NCBI RefSeq assembly: GCF_000719115.1 | Contig: NZ_JOEA01000033.1 | Coordinates: 3,010-67,009, forward strand | Source of the DNA: Lentzea albidocapillata | Lineage (GTDB): Bacteria; Actinomycetota; Actinomycetes; Mycobacteriales; Pseudonocardiaceae | Direction: 5' to 3' | Length of the DNA: 64,000 bases | Shown: positions 1 to 9,023 of the stretch, in pieces | How positions within the stretch are numbered: position 1 is the stretch's first letter | Layout: each line of letters begins with the position of its first letter | Made by a program: the position numbers and the translations under genes | The notes under the pieces: model-generated | What the model was told of the DNA's origin: nothing | The model's database searches: none | Seen by the model: only the letters and a program-made list of their open reading frames with translations

Positions 1-800
1 GAGTCCAGAGTGGACAGAGAGGAGCCGATGCCGCCGAAGGCCTGCTGGGACAGCGCGGACAGTTCGGCGCGCTGGGCCTCGGTCATCGAGTTCATCATGC
101 GTTGGGCGGCGGCCGAACGGGCGGCCAGGGCGTCGATGAGCTCGTCGACGTCGCGGGGCTTCTCCGGGAAGAACTCGCCGTGCTTGCGCATGAAGTCGTC
201 GAACATGCGCGGCGTGTCCGGTGAGCCCGACGCGTGCGCCTCCAGCAGCGAGTTGAGGTCTCGCAGCATGCGCTGGATCCGGCGCACGTCCTCCGAGTCC
301 ACGTTGGACAGTGCTTCCTTGATGCCCTGGAAGCGCTGGTCCAGCAGTTCGCGGCCGAGCAGGTCGCGGATCTGTTCGAACGCCTCGCGCGCCTCGGCGG
401 AACGCCAGTCGTAGGAAGCGAGCTCCTGCACGGCCGCGGCGGTGCCCGGCGGCAGGGCGTCGAGCTGGGCCTCGCGGAAGCGCGCGTCGTCGGACGGGTC
501 CGGGAACAGCGCGCGGCGCTCGGCTTCGACGGCCTTGTCGAGCAGTTGCCTGACCTCGGTCAGCGTGCCGTCCAGGCGGTGCCGGCGCTGGATCGACGCA
601 CGGCGCTGCCACAGGCGCGAGGTCAGGTCGTCGAGGCCGCGGGTGCCGTCGACGCCGCGGCGCAGCAGTTCGCGAAGGGCGGACGACGGTGAGGCGCCCT
701 CCATGATCTCGCGGCCGAGTTCGTCCACGGCCGCGCGGAGGTCGACCGGGGGCGCCAGCGGATCGGCGCCGCCGCCCCAGCGTCCGTAGCGATACCTCAT
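1..800 (-). CDS. vWA-domain-type protein, N-terminal part (cut by window edge)
   Basis: Open to the left edge, so only the first 266 codons are visible. The ATG at 800 overlaps the stop of the upstream ATPase gene (ATGA), so the two are translationally coupled. The visible part is charged and helical, rich in Arg, Glu and Leu, with no signal peptide or membrane segment. The vWA domain itself would lie beyond the window, so the name rests on context: in mycobacteria the same ATPase is followed by a conserved vWA protein (the Rv0958-Rv0959 pair). Such ATPase/vWA pairs resemble the ChlI/ChlD parts of magnesium chelatase and the MoxR-type chaperones, but their substrate is unknown. Confidence 0.7.
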   Translation of the reverse strand, partial: MRYRYGRWGGGADPLAPPVDLRAAVDELGREIMEGASPSSALRELLRRGVDGTRGLDDLTSRLWQRRASIQRRHRLDGTLTEVRQLLDKAVEAERRALFPDPSDDARFREAQLDALPPGTAAAVQELASYDWRSAEAREAFEQIRDLLGRELLDQRFQGIKEALSNVDSEDVRRIQRMLRDLNSLLEAHASGSPDTPRMFDDFMRKHGEFFPEKPRDVDELIDALAARSAAAQRMMNSMTEAQRAELSALSQQAFGGIGSSLSTLD

Positions 801-2206
801 CCGTAGACCGATCGGTCGTCGTCGGAGGAGTTGTCCTTCGACAGCTGCCTCGTCAGGTACAGCGATTCCAGGGCCAGTTCCACGGCCGAGGCGATGCGGC
901 CGACGGGGTCCTTCGGGCCGGCGCCCAGCCGTGCGGCGACCTCGTGCAGGATCGGGAGCTCGGGCAACGCGGCCAGCAGGTCACCGGCGTGCACGCGGTC
1001 TCCCGTGGCGACGGGGTGGCCGTCCGAGACGACCTCGGCCAGCGCGCGCAGGTTCAGCCCGGCCAGGCGGGCCCGCGCGGTGTCGGCGATCGAGCGGCGC
1101 AGCAGGTGGACCAGGACCTCGTCCTCGCGGCCCTCCTCCCCCGCCTCGAACTCGAGCTTGCCGCGCAGCACGTCCGGCACCGACTCCAGGTCGACCGGAC
1201 GGGCGATCGGCGGCGTCTCGCCGATCAGCGCGGACCGGCGCAGTGCCGACGCCGCAACGGTTTCCGCCGCCGCGACCGCGAACCGGGCCGAGACGCCGGA
1301 GCGCTGGTCGATCGACGACGACTCGCGCAGGTGCCGGACGAACCGGGCGATGATCTCCAGCAGGTGGTCGCCCACCTCGGCGACCAGGCCTGCCTCCTGG
1401 CGGACCAGGTCGACCTCGGCCTCGATCTCCAACGGGTAGTGCGTGCGCACCTCGGCGCCGAAGCGGTCCTTCAGCGGCGTGATGATGCGGCCGCGGTTCG
1501 TGTAGTCCTCGGGGTTCGCGGTCGCCACGAGCAGCACGTCCAGCGGCAGCCGCAGCGTGTAGCCGCGGACCTGGATGTCGCGCTCCTCCATGACGTTGAG
1601 CAGCGACACCTGGATGCGTTCGGCCAGGTCAGGGAGCTCGTTGATGGCGATGATGCCGCGGTGGGCACGCGGGAGCATGCCGTAGTGGATGGTCTCCGGG
1701 TCGCCGAGCGACCGGCCTTCGGCCACCTTCACCGGGTCGACGTCGCCGACCAGGTCACCGACGGACGTGTCGGGCGTCGCGAGCTTCTCCGCGTAGCGCT
1801 CGTCGCGGTGCCGCCACGCCACCGGCAGGTCGTCGCCGAGCTCGGCAGCGCGCCTGCGCGACTCCGGCGTGATCGGGTCGAGCGGGTGTTCGCCCAGCTC
1901 GGAGCCCTCGATGACGGGCGTCCACTCGTCGAGCAACGAGACCAGGCTGCGCAACAGGCGGGTCTTGCCCTGCCCGCGCTCGCCGAGCAGGACGACGTCG
2001 TGGCCGGCGAGCAGCGCGCGTTCGAGCTGCGGGAGCACCGTGCGGTCGAAACCGACGATGCCCGGCCACGGGTTGCGTCCTTCGCGCAGGGCCGCGAGGA
2101 GGTTCTCCCTGATCTCGGTCTTGACGCCGCGCGGCAGGTGCCCGGCGGCGCGCAGTTCGCCCGCCGTGCGGGCCAGGTTCTGGGTCACGCGGACGACGCT
2201 ACGCAC
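797..2206 (-). CDS. Magnesium-chelatase-like AAA+ ATPase
   Basis: A 469-residue AAA+ ATPase. Walker A is GERGQGKT at about residues 75-82, Walker B is IIAINEL at about 185-191, and a sensor-1 motif reads VATANPEDY. The acidic residue after Asn in Walker B and the long insert before it fit the ChlI/MoxR branch. It is cytosolic, with no signal or membrane segment. The start used is the GTG at 2206. A second GTG at 2188 (VTQNLARTAGEL) is equally plausible. The stop overlaps the ATG of the following vWA-type gene, so the pair is probably co-expressed. It is the homologue type of mycobacterial Rv0958 and is not a true chlorophyll-pathway enzyme. Confidence 0.85.
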   Translation of the reverse strand: MRSVVRVTQNLARTAGELRAAGHLPRGVKTEIRENLLAALREGRNPWPGIVGFDRTVLPQLERALLAGHDVVLLGERGQGKTRLLRSLVSLLDEWTPVIEGSELGEHPLDPITPESRRRAAELGDDLPVAWRHRDERYAEKLATPDTSVGDLVGDVDPVKVAEGRSLGDPETIHYGMLPRAHRGIIAINELPDLAERIQVSLLNVMEERDIQVRGYTLRLPLDVLLVATANPEDYTNRGRIITPLKDRFGAEVRTHYPLEIEAEVDLVRQEAGLVAEVGDHLLEIIARFVRHLRESSSIDQRSGVSARFAVAAAETVAASALRRSALIGETPPIARPVDLESVPDVLRGKLEFEAGEEGREDEVLVHLLRRSIADTARARLAGLNLRALAEVVSDGHPVATGDRVHAGDLLAALPELPILHEVAARLGAGPKDPVGRIASAVELALESLYLTRQLSKDNSSDDDRSVYG

Positions 2207-2243
2207 CCGAACCTGACCCGTCGACGTGGAGCGACTCCAGCTT

Positions 2244-4388
2244 CTAGAGCTGGGCGGCGTTCATCGCGTTGAGCAGAATCCGCGACATCTTCGGGTCGTG
2301 GGCGAGAGCACCGTTGAAACACAGGGAACTCGCGCTGAACACCCATCCACCGTTCGGCTTCGGCAGCACGCACATCTCGGCGCCGTGCGCCTGTTCTCCA
2401 TGAGCGAACTGGACGACACCGGGTGCCTCCGGGCCCGCGCCGGCCCTCGTGTCGACCTCCCAGCCGCTGGCCGCGAAGTTGTACCCGGTCTCGCCGAACC
2501 TGTCGCCGACCGCGAGCCCGGTGCCCTCCAGGAACGGGTGGTCAGCACTGACGACGTACGGGTACATCTCCATGTAGGAGTGGCTGTCGTACGCGACGCC
2601 GAGCACCTGCGACTCCGGCAGGCCCTGCTCACGCCACGTCCAGCGGTGGCCGCGCTCGTGGCGGTGCAGCACGAATCCACCGGCGGCGTCGTGTTCGACG
2701 CGCTCGTACATGCCGTTGCCACCCGTGTAGATCACACGGCCGCCGTTGGCGAGGTAGGTCTCCAGCGCCGTACGCATCTGCGGCGTCCAGTACTCGGGGT
2801 GCGTGGCGAGCACAAGCGTCTTGTACTGCGCCAGCCAGGACGGGTCGTGCAGGTCGAGGTCCTGGTAGCAGTCGTAGGAGACGTTGTTGTCCGCGAACCA
2901 CTTCATCAGTAGTAGGTCGCCGTAGAACCGGACGTCGATGAAGCCGGGAGCCTCGATGTAGGCGTTCGCGAACGGCCGGCGCGTGGAGATCTGGCGCCGC
3001 CCGTAATCCGGTTCCCACGAGTACTGGAAGTGGCCGCCCCAGTGGTTGTAGGCGTTGTGCGTCAGGTACGGCAGGAGCAGCGCCACCTTCTCTCGCGGCT
3101 GCCTCGGCTTCACCACGAACGGGATGTACTGCCTCAGGCCGTGCGGGCCTTCGAGCTTCACGACGTGGAACCCGGACTTCCAGTCGTCCGGCACGGTGAA
3201 GGAGAACGACACCGGCCACGCCGGCCCGGTCGCCCGGTAGCCGGACCTGAGCAGGTGCCGCTGCCCCTGGTAGGTCTGTGGCGCCCTGACCTGCGTCGCA
3301 CCGCCCTGCTCGAGCGGGCCGGTCAGCCGCAGCACGCTGGCGGTGAACTGGTCGAACGTCGTCGACACGGCGACGTCGAGGGTCTGGCCCGGGACGACCG
3401 ACCAGCTCGCGTAGCCCTGCAGGTTCGCGCCCCTGGTCACGCTGAAGCCGGTGCCGACCAGCGCGCCGGAGCCGTTGGGCCAGTACACGCCGGCGGCGTC
3501 GATCGCCTTGTGGTTGGCGAGCCGGTACCAGCGCAGCTCGTGGTCGGTCTGCCGGTGGTCCTTGTTGACCCACACGGCGTAGATGACGCCGTTCTCGGCG
3601 AACCGTTCGGCACACGAGCCGAAGTCCCAGCCGGAGCCGATGGTGATGCCGTTGCCGTTGTTCGCCCACGCGCGGGGCCCGTTCGAGCCGTCGCCCGCGA
3701 GGTAGCGGAACCACTGCAGCACCGCACCGTGCCGGATGCCGTAGATCACGCCGTCCTGGTCGGCGAAGAACATGTCGTAGTCGCGCTTGCCGCTCGCGAT
3801 CTTCTGCCCGGCACCGTTGTTCTCCCACGCACCGGGGCCGCTCGAGCCGTCACCGGCGACGTAGCGGAACCAGTACATGTCGCCGTGGGCGTCCACCGCG
3901 TAGAACACGCCGTCCCAGCCACCGAAGACGTAGGAGTACTGGCCGAAACCGCGGTGGATGATGTTGTTCGTGCCGGGCGCCCAGTAGCCCTCGCCGTTGG
4001 CGGGGTTCGTGAGAACCCACTTGTGCCACCACATCGTGCCGTCGCCGCAGAGGCCGAAGAGCTGCCCGCTCTGGTCCGCCAGCACGTTCGTGTGAATCTG
4101 CCAGCCGCCGCCGATCTCACGGCCGGCACCGCTGGCCCAGTCGTAGGTGCCGTTGTCGCGCCCCAGGTGCTTGAACCACTTGATGCGGCCGTCGGCGTGC
4201 AGCGTGTAGATGATCCCGTTGCCTCCGGGCACGATCTGCAGCAGCCGCTGTTCCGGATCGTCCGGGGCCACGGCGTGTGCGACCGGCTGCTGACCTGCCG
4301 CCAGCGCGACCCCGGCGAGCGCGGCCGCCGTGCCCTTCAGGACGGTCCGGCGTGCGACGGATCCCTTTTCGTCATCCCCCAGATGCAT
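2244..4388 (-). CDS. Tat-exported tachylectin-repeat / N,N-dimethylformamidase-like fusion protein
   Basis: A 714-residue protein. The start is the ATG at 4388, which gives a twin-arginine signal (RRTVLKG at residues 13-19, then an Ala-rich hydrophobic run ending near AHA). Residues of about 50-290 hold several tachylectin-2-like beta-propeller repeats with recurring blocks such as YWFRYVAGDG and WFRYLAGDG, which in the family bind sugars. Residues of about 400-714 match the large-subunit domain of N,N-dimethylformamidase, with a glutamine-amidotransferase-like fold and the block IYTGGNGMYERV. The reading frame stays open far upstream to 5999, but that part is antisense to other genes and is not coding. 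Predicted role: secreted, glycan-anchored hydrolase. The substrate is unknown. Confidence 0.8.
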   Translation of the reverse strand: MHLGDDEKGSVARRTVLKGTAAALAGVALAAGQQPVAHAVAPDDPEQRLLQIVPGGNGIIYTLHADGRIKWFKHLGRDNGTYDWASGAGREIGGGWQIHTNVLADQSGQLFGLCGDGTMWWHKWVLTNPANGEGYWAPGTNNIIHRGFGQYSYVFGGWDGVFYAVDAHGDMYWFRYVAGDGSSGPGAWENNGAGQKIASGKRDYDMFFADQDGVIYGIRHGAVLQWFRYLAGDGSNGPRAWANNGNGITIGSGWDFGSCAERFAENGVIYAVWVNKDHRQTDHELRWYRLANHKAIDAAGVYWPNGSGALVGTGFSVTRGANLQGYASWSVVPGQTLDVAVSTTFDQFTASVLRLTGPLEQGGATQVRAPQTYQGQRHLLRSGYRATGPAWPVSFSFTVPDDWKSGFHVVKLEGPHGLRQYIPFVVKPRQPREKVALLLPYLTHNAYNHWGGHFQYSWEPDYGRRQISTRRPFANAYIEAPGFIDVRFYGDLLLMKWFADNNVSYDCYQDLDLHDPSWLAQYKTLVLATHPEYWTPQMRTALETYLANGGRVIYTGGNGMYERVEHDAAGGFVLHRHERGHRWTWREQGLPESQVLGVAYDSHSYMEMYPYVVSADHPFLEGTGLAVGDRFGETGYNFAASGWEVDTRAGAGPEAPGVVQFAHGEQAHGAEMCVLPKPNGGWVFSASSLCFNGALAHDPKMSRILLNAMNAAQL

Positions 4389-4419
4389 GCGGGCATCGTG
4401 CAGCACAATGCGAGGCGTT

Positions 4420-4911
4420 ATGAGCAACTGTGTCGATTTCAGATGGGCCCCGTCACCCGCGGACTGGCGGGCCAGCCTGCGAGCGATGGTGCCGATGTTC
4501 AAGTGGGCGCCGTGGTTCGCGCTCGTGCTCGCGGTGTTCTCCATGGTGCTGCTGCTGGGCTTCGAGGACACGCTGTTCGTTGCACTCTTCGGCCTGGTGT
4601 GCGCGCTGGTCATCGGTTTCATGGAGCCGGTCGCGGTGTGGTGGCGCTTCACGTCCGACGAGATGATCAGCCGGACCGTGATGGGCAGCGCCGACGCGCG
4701 GTCGTTTCGGATGGCCGTGGGCAACGCGGTGCGCGAGGAGATCGCCTGGGAGGAACTGCCCGCCTGGACCGAGACGCGGCAGGGCTTCGTGCTGGAGACG
4801 CTGGACGAGGGCGCGGCGTCGCTGTCCGTGCCGCACCGGGCCTTCGCGTCCGATGAGGACCTGGCGTCGTTCCGGTCACTGCTCGAGGAGCACATCGGTC
4901 CGGCCAAGTAG
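4420..4911 (+). CDS. YcxB-like small membrane protein
   Basis: A 163-residue protein starting at the ATG at 4420, only 31 bases from the divergent Tat-exported protein, so the two promoters must sit in a very short gap or overlap the genes. Two hydrophobic helices at about residues 26-68 (WFALVLAVFSMVLLLGF and LFGLVCALVIGFM) precede a cytosolic C-terminal domain containing RSFRMAVGNAVREEI and ending in FRSLLEEHIGP. That topology, and the RTVMGS...SVPHRAF pattern, fit the YcxB-like family of unknown function. No operon partner is evident. Confidence 0.65.
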   Translation: MSNCVDFRWAPSPADWRASLRAMVPMFKWAPWFALVLAVFSMVLLLGFEDTLFVALFGLVCALVIGFMEPVAVWWRFTSDEMISRTVMGSADARSFRMAVGNAVREEIAWEELPAWTETRQGFVLETLDEGAASLSVPHRAFASDEDLASFRSLLEEHIGPAK

Positions 4912-4971
4912 GTGTCTCGGATCGGGCACACCGGGTGGGGCTCCCAGGGGCAGGCCACGTAATCTCGTCGG

Positions 4972-5769
4972 GTGTCCTGTGCAAGTGCCACGCTGGTCGT
5001 GTGGACGTCGGGCTGGCTGCACGGTCTAGCCGCCGCCGACGACGTCCTCGACGCCCTGCACACGTGGGCCGAGCAGCACGAGGTGGTGGCCGACGACGAC
5101 GGCACCGCCACGGCGCTCGACCTCCCCGGTCCCGACGAGGCCCCCGTGGGCCCCGCCCTGCTGCTGGCCGCCCTGCGGCGCGCGGGTGCCACCTCCGCCC
5201 GGCTGGTGCTACCGGTACCGGGCGATGTGCGGGGCCTTGGCGGCAAGGGCACCCTCTCGACGTGCGCGCTGCGCTCCGGTGAGGCGCTTGTTGTGCCGTC
5301 CGTGCACATCGGGCTCGTGCCGAAGATCGTGGCCGACGGCGTGATGCGCTGGACGGTGTTCGACCTGCCGTCGTCCAACGGCCTCGAACACATCCCGATC
5401 GGCGAGGCCGAGCACGGCCTGGGCGCGGCACTGCGCGAGGCGACGGCCGCACTGGCGACGCTGGACGTGGCCAAGCACCGCCCGAACGTCCGCAAGGAGA
5501 TCGCCGACCTCGCGGCCGAGAACTCCACGCTGCCGTGGCCGGACGCGATGCCACCGCGAGCGCTGCGGGTGCTGCAACGGGCCGCCGAGGTGGCCGCGAT
5601 CGTGTCCGTGGCCAGTTCCGACGCCCCCGGCGGCGCGCTGTCGGCGTCGGCCATGACCGCTCGCACCGAGGCGCTGCGCCCGGTCTCCGAAGCCGTGCGC
5701 CGCGCACGGTGCGCGGCGGTCGACGAGGCCGTGCGTGTCCTGGCGGACAGCGGCGCGGGCCGGCACTGA
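4972..5769 (+). CDS. Conserved actinobacterial protein of unknown function
   Basis: A 265-residue protein read from a GTG start. It is acidic, Ala-rich and soluble, with no signal peptide or membrane helix. The middle contains a glycine-rich stretch (VPGDVRGLGGKG) and an ordered block (HIGLVPKIVADGVMRWTVFDLP). The C-terminal third looks helical. Codon usage is typical of the chromosome and the opposite frames are clearly shadows. I do not recognise a catalytic motif. The gene stands alone between the YcxB-like gene and the solute-binding/vWA pair. Confidence 0.75.
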   Translation: MSCASATLVVWTSGWLHGLAAADDVLDALHTWAEQHEVVADDDGTATALDLPGPDEAPVGPALLLAALRRAGATSARLVLPVPGDVRGLGGKGTLSTCALRSGEALVVPSVHIGLVPKIVADGVMRWTVFDLPSSNGLEHIPIGEAEHGLGAALREATAALATLDVAKHRPNVRKEIADLAAENSTLPWPDAMPPRALRVLQRAAEVAAIVSVASSDAPGGALSASAMTARTEALRPVSEAVRRARCAAVDEAVRVLADSGAGRH

Positions 5770-5898
5770 CATTCGTCCAGGTGTTCGGACGGCCACTGGC
5801 CCAAACGAGTGGTTCTCCATCCGCGACCCCTCCTGAGCGGGCAACTCCCCCGGAAGCGTCGGTGCTCCCGCATATGGTGCCGGTGGGGAGGACGCCGG

Positions 5899-7701
5899 AT
5901 GGAGGACGTCGACCAGCGCCGGTCGAGCACAGCGCCCAGGTACGCGGGCGCCCTCATGCTGACCGCGGTCGCCGGGCACCTGCTGTCCGAGACGGCCACG
6001 GGAGCGCTCGCGACCTGGCAGTCGTGGGTGCTCTACGGCATCGGCGCCACGCTCCTCGTGCTGTCCGCGTCCGCGATCGACAGGCTGAACCAGCTGGTCA
6101 AACGCATCCGGTTGCGCTGGATCGTGTTCACGGCCGTGCTGGTGGCCGCGGCGGGGCTGGTGGCGGTCGCGGCGCCGCCGGTGGTCGCGTACGGCCGGGT
6201 GCTGCTGCTCGGCTGTCCACAACCGACCGAGGTGCGGGTTCTGACATCGCAGGACGCGGCGCCCGCGATCGGTGAGGTCGCGCGCAAGTTCGAGCAGCAC
6301 ACGGCGGCGAAGAACCACGGGTGCCGCACGGCGCGGCTCTACGTGTTCTCGGCGCCGGGCAACAGGGGTGCGATCGCGCTGCGGTCCTCGTGGTCGTCGC
6401 AGGACCTGCGGGAGATCGGGCCGCATCCGGACGTGTGGTTACCGGACTCGACCACGGAGACGAACGAGGTGGTGCGCCGCACCGGCGGCATCGGCTCGGC
6501 GGTGCGCGTCACGCCGGGCGACTCGGTCGCGTTCTCGCCCGTCGTGCTCGCGGTGCCCGCACCGATCGCGCAGGACGTCGTGTCCGGCTCTCCGGAGCGG
6601 TGGGGTGACCTGCTGACCAAGGTCGGCAGCACCGGGACCGAGATCGGCAGACCGAACCCGCTGACGGCGATCGACGGCAGGCTTGCCACGGCGGCGTTGT
6701 ACGAGACGCTCGAGCCGGCCGTCGTCGAGCGCCGGGTCACGGAGGCCGACCGGCCGCAGCCGGGCGCCGCGATGATCACGACCGAACAGGTCCTGTTGCG
6801 GCACAACAAGACCAGCTGCGCGCAGAAGCCGTGCCTCACCGCGCTGTACCCGTCGGACACCTACCGCGCCGACTACCCGGTGAACCTCGTCGAGTGGGAC
6901 GCGCAGGGCGTGTCGAACCTCGCCGCCCGCGCGCCGTCGAAGGCGTTCCAGGCATGGCTCGGCACGCAGGAGGGCATGACGGCGCTCAACGCCGCCGGCC
7001 TGCGTCCCGCCCGGCAGGCCGCGGGAGCCGAGTTCCGCGAGGAGCTGGGGGTGCGGGCCGGTCTGGCGCTCGACCGGGCCGAGGCGGCGCCCGGCGAGGA
7101 GGCCCAGACCGCGTTCTTCAAGAAGTACGAGCAGGCCAAGAGGGACGGCCGGGTCTGGCTCACGCTCGACGCGTCCGGGTCGATGGTCGAGCCGACAGCC
7201 ACCGGGGAGAAGCGGTTCGCCGTGGCGGTCGACGGTGTCCGCAAGGCGCTCACGCAGATGGGTGTCAGGGACACGTACGGCCTGTCGGTGTTCAACAACA
7301 ACGAGGTCCGGCCGCTCATCTCCCTCGGCAGGCGTGACAAGGAGGCCACGGCCGCCGCGCTGAACGCGGTGCAGCCCTCCGGTGGCACGCCGCTGCACCA
7401 GGCGATCCTCGACAGCCTCGACCGGGTCGGTGCCGACGACGCGGACCACGTGAGCGCGGTGATCGCGTTGACCGACGGCGAGGACACGACGAGCGCGCAG
7501 ACCCGGCAGGACGTGGTGAACGCGGTGCGGCAGAAGGGGATCCGGGTGTTCGTGATCGCCGTCGGCGAGGCCAGCTGTGCGGCGCACGCGCTGACCTCGA
7601 TCACGGACGCGGCCGGCGGTGAGTGCCGCGACTCGACCACGGACACGCTCGGCGACGACCTGGCGGCGCTGTTCCGCCGGGTGTGGGGAGGTGCCGGATG
7701 A
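5899..7701 (+). CDS. Membrane-anchored substrate-binding-like protein with C-terminal vWA domain
   Basis: A 600-residue protein. The ATG at 5899 was chosen because it places three hydrophobic helices right at the N-terminus (within about residues 16-96). Residues of about 110-385 resemble a periplasmic-binding-protein fold, including the PDVWLPDSTTE block often seen in binding proteins. From about residue 410 a von Willebrand A domain carries the complete MIDAS motif DASGS (about 423-427) and later a TDGED block. The arrangement puts binding and vWA domains outside the membrane. The stop overlaps the start of the next gene (ATGA). No permease or ATPase gene is nearby, so uptake is unlikely to be its job. 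Confidence 0.8.
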   Translation: MEDVDQRRSSTAPRYAGALMLTAVAGHLLSETATGALATWQSWVLYGIGATLLVLSASAIDRLNQLVKRIRLRWIVFTAVLVAAAGLVAVAAPPVVAYGRVLLLGCPQPTEVRVLTSQDAAPAIGEVARKFEQHTAAKNHGCRTARLYVFSAPGNRGAIALRSSWSSQDLREIGPHPDVWLPDSTTETNEVVRRTGGIGSAVRVTPGDSVAFSPVVLAVPAPIAQDVVSGSPERWGDLLTKVGSTGTEIGRPNPLTAIDGRLATAALYETLEPAVVERRVTEADRPQPGAAMITTEQVLLRHNKTSCAQKPCLTALYPSDTYRADYPVNLVEWDAQGVSNLAARAPSKAFQAWLGTQEGMTALNAAGLRPARQAAGAEFREELGVRAGLALDRAEAAPGEEAQTAFFKKYEQAKRDGRVWLTLDASGSMVEPTATGEKRFAVAVDGVRKALTQMGVRDTYGLSVFNNNEVRPLISLGRRDKEATAAALNAVQPSGGTPLHQAILDSLDRVGADDADHVSAVIALTDGEDTTSAQTRQDVVNAVRQKGIRVFVIAVGEASCAAHALTSITDAAGGECRDSTTDTLGDDLAALFRRVWGGAG

Positions 7702-9023
7702 GGTGGTTGAGGCGCACGTGGGCGGCCCTGCCGAGGCTGGGCCCGCCCGGCGTGGTGTGGGCGAACCGGTCGTGGCTCGCGATGGGCTTGGCCGTCGGCA
7801 TCGTGCTGACGATCCTGTTCACCAGCGGGATCCAGCCGCTCTTCCGCGAGTCGGCCGAGTGGGAGAAGGGCAAGCTCGTCGTGCTCAGCGGCCGCGACCA
7901 GAGCGACGGCGGCCAGCGGCGCGCGTTGATCAACCAGTGGAACTCCGAACACCCCGAACAGCCCGCGGAGATCGTCGAGCTGCCGACGGAGGCGGACGGC
8001 CAGCGCAGCGAGATGGTCGCGCGGGCCAGGGAGAAGGCCGAGAACGCGGACGTCTACAACCTGGACGTCACCTGGACCGCGGAGTTCGCCCAGTCCGGTT
8101 ATCTGCGTCCACTGTCCGCTGTGGACACCAGCGGGTTCCTGCGCCGTCCGCTGGAGAGCTGCCGCTACCAGGGCGTGCTGTGGGCGCTGCCGTTCAACAC
8201 GGACGCGGGTCTGCTCTTCTACCGCAAGGACCTCGTGCAGGACGAACCGCTCGGCCTCGACGACATCGCCGACACCTCCACCCGCGCGCTGCGGGCGGCG
8301 CGGGACGCCCGCCTCACCGCCGGCTACGCGGGCCAGTTCCTCGACTACGAGGGCCTCACCGTGAACGCCCTGGAACTGATCTGGGCGGAGAAGGGCGACG
8401 TGGTCGACGACACCGGCAAGGTCGTGATCGACTCCGACCGCACCCGCCGCGCCCTGCGCTGGCTCGCCGACGGCCTCAAGGGCGAGAAGCCCGTGGTGCT
8501 ACCCGAATCCCGCACGCAGAGCGAGGAGCTCACCACCCAGGCGTTCCGCGACGGCAAGATCGCGTTCATGCGCAACTGGCCCGTGGCCCACCGCACCCTG
8601 CAGGGCAACCGCGGCGAGTCCGCGGGCCGTCCCGGCATCGACTTCGAGGTGGCGCAGCTGCCCGGCCCGAGCGTCCTCGGCGGCCAGAACCTCGCCATCT
8701 CCGCGAAGTCCACGAAACCACGCGCCGCCCAGGCACTCATCGAGTTCCTCACCGGCCCCCGCAGCCAGCAGCTCCTCTTCGAACGAGGAGGCCTCGCCGC
8801 CACCCGCGGCATCGTCTACCAGGACAGCCGGGTCGCCACGGAGCACCCCTACGCCCGCACACTGCTGAAGGCGATCGAGGACGCCCGGTTGCGCCCGGTC
8901 ACGCCGTACTACTCACGCTTCAGCGACGAGTTCCGCACCATCGTCCGTTATGCCCTCGACCACGACGGCGCCCTGCCCGGCAACGCCGAGGAGTCGCTGA
9001 CCGCAGCCTTACAGGGCCGCTAA
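7698..9023 (+). CDS. Membrane-anchored family-1-type extracellular solute-binding protein
   Basis: A 441-residue protein starting with the ATG at 7698, which overlaps the preceding stop. One hydrophobic helix (about residues 28-47, LAMGLAVGIVLTILFTS) acts as a signal anchor. There is no lipobox Cys. The rest is a solute-binding fold like the sugar-binding proteins of ABC importers: YNLDVTWTAEFAQSG near residue 115, and a hinge region with ALPFNTDAGLLFYRKDL. It lacks neighbouring permease genes, and its partner is the binding/vWA fusion upstream, suggesting a sensing or assembly role. Its stop overlaps the stop of the convergent ferrochelatase gene by four bases. Confidence 0.8.
   Translation: MRWLRRTWAALPRLGPPGVVWANRSWLAMGLAVGIVLTILFTSGIQPLFRESAEWEKGKLVVLSGRDQSDGGQRRALINQWNSEHPEQPAEIVELPTEADGQRSEMVARAREKAENADVYNLDVTWTAEFAQSGYLRPLSAVDTSGFLRRPLESCRYQGVLWALPFNTDAGLLFYRKDLVQDEPLGLDDIADTSTRALRAARDARLTAGYAGQFLDYEGLTVNALELIWAEKGDVVDDTGKVVIDSDRTRRALRWLADGLKGEKPVVLPESRTQSEELTTQAFRDGKIAFMRNWPVAHRTLQGNRGESAGRPGIDFEVAQLPGPSVLGGQNLAISAKSTKPRAAQALIEFLTGPRSQQLLFERGGLAATRGIVYQDSRVATEHPYARTLLKAIEDARLRPVTPYYSRFSDEFRTIVRYALDHDGALPGNAEESLTAALQGR

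Noticed and set aside
5770..5850. Good ribosome binding site plus ATG on the minus strand near 5821 (MENHSFGPVAV)
   Set aside because: The frame soon runs antisense into the gene at 4972-5769 and looks like low-quality shadow sequence.
4389..5999. The 1251-residue frame (2244-5999) read as one giant gene
   Set aside because: Upstream of 4388 it is antisense to two well-supported genes, has no conserved sequence, and the Tat signal fixes the true start at 4388.
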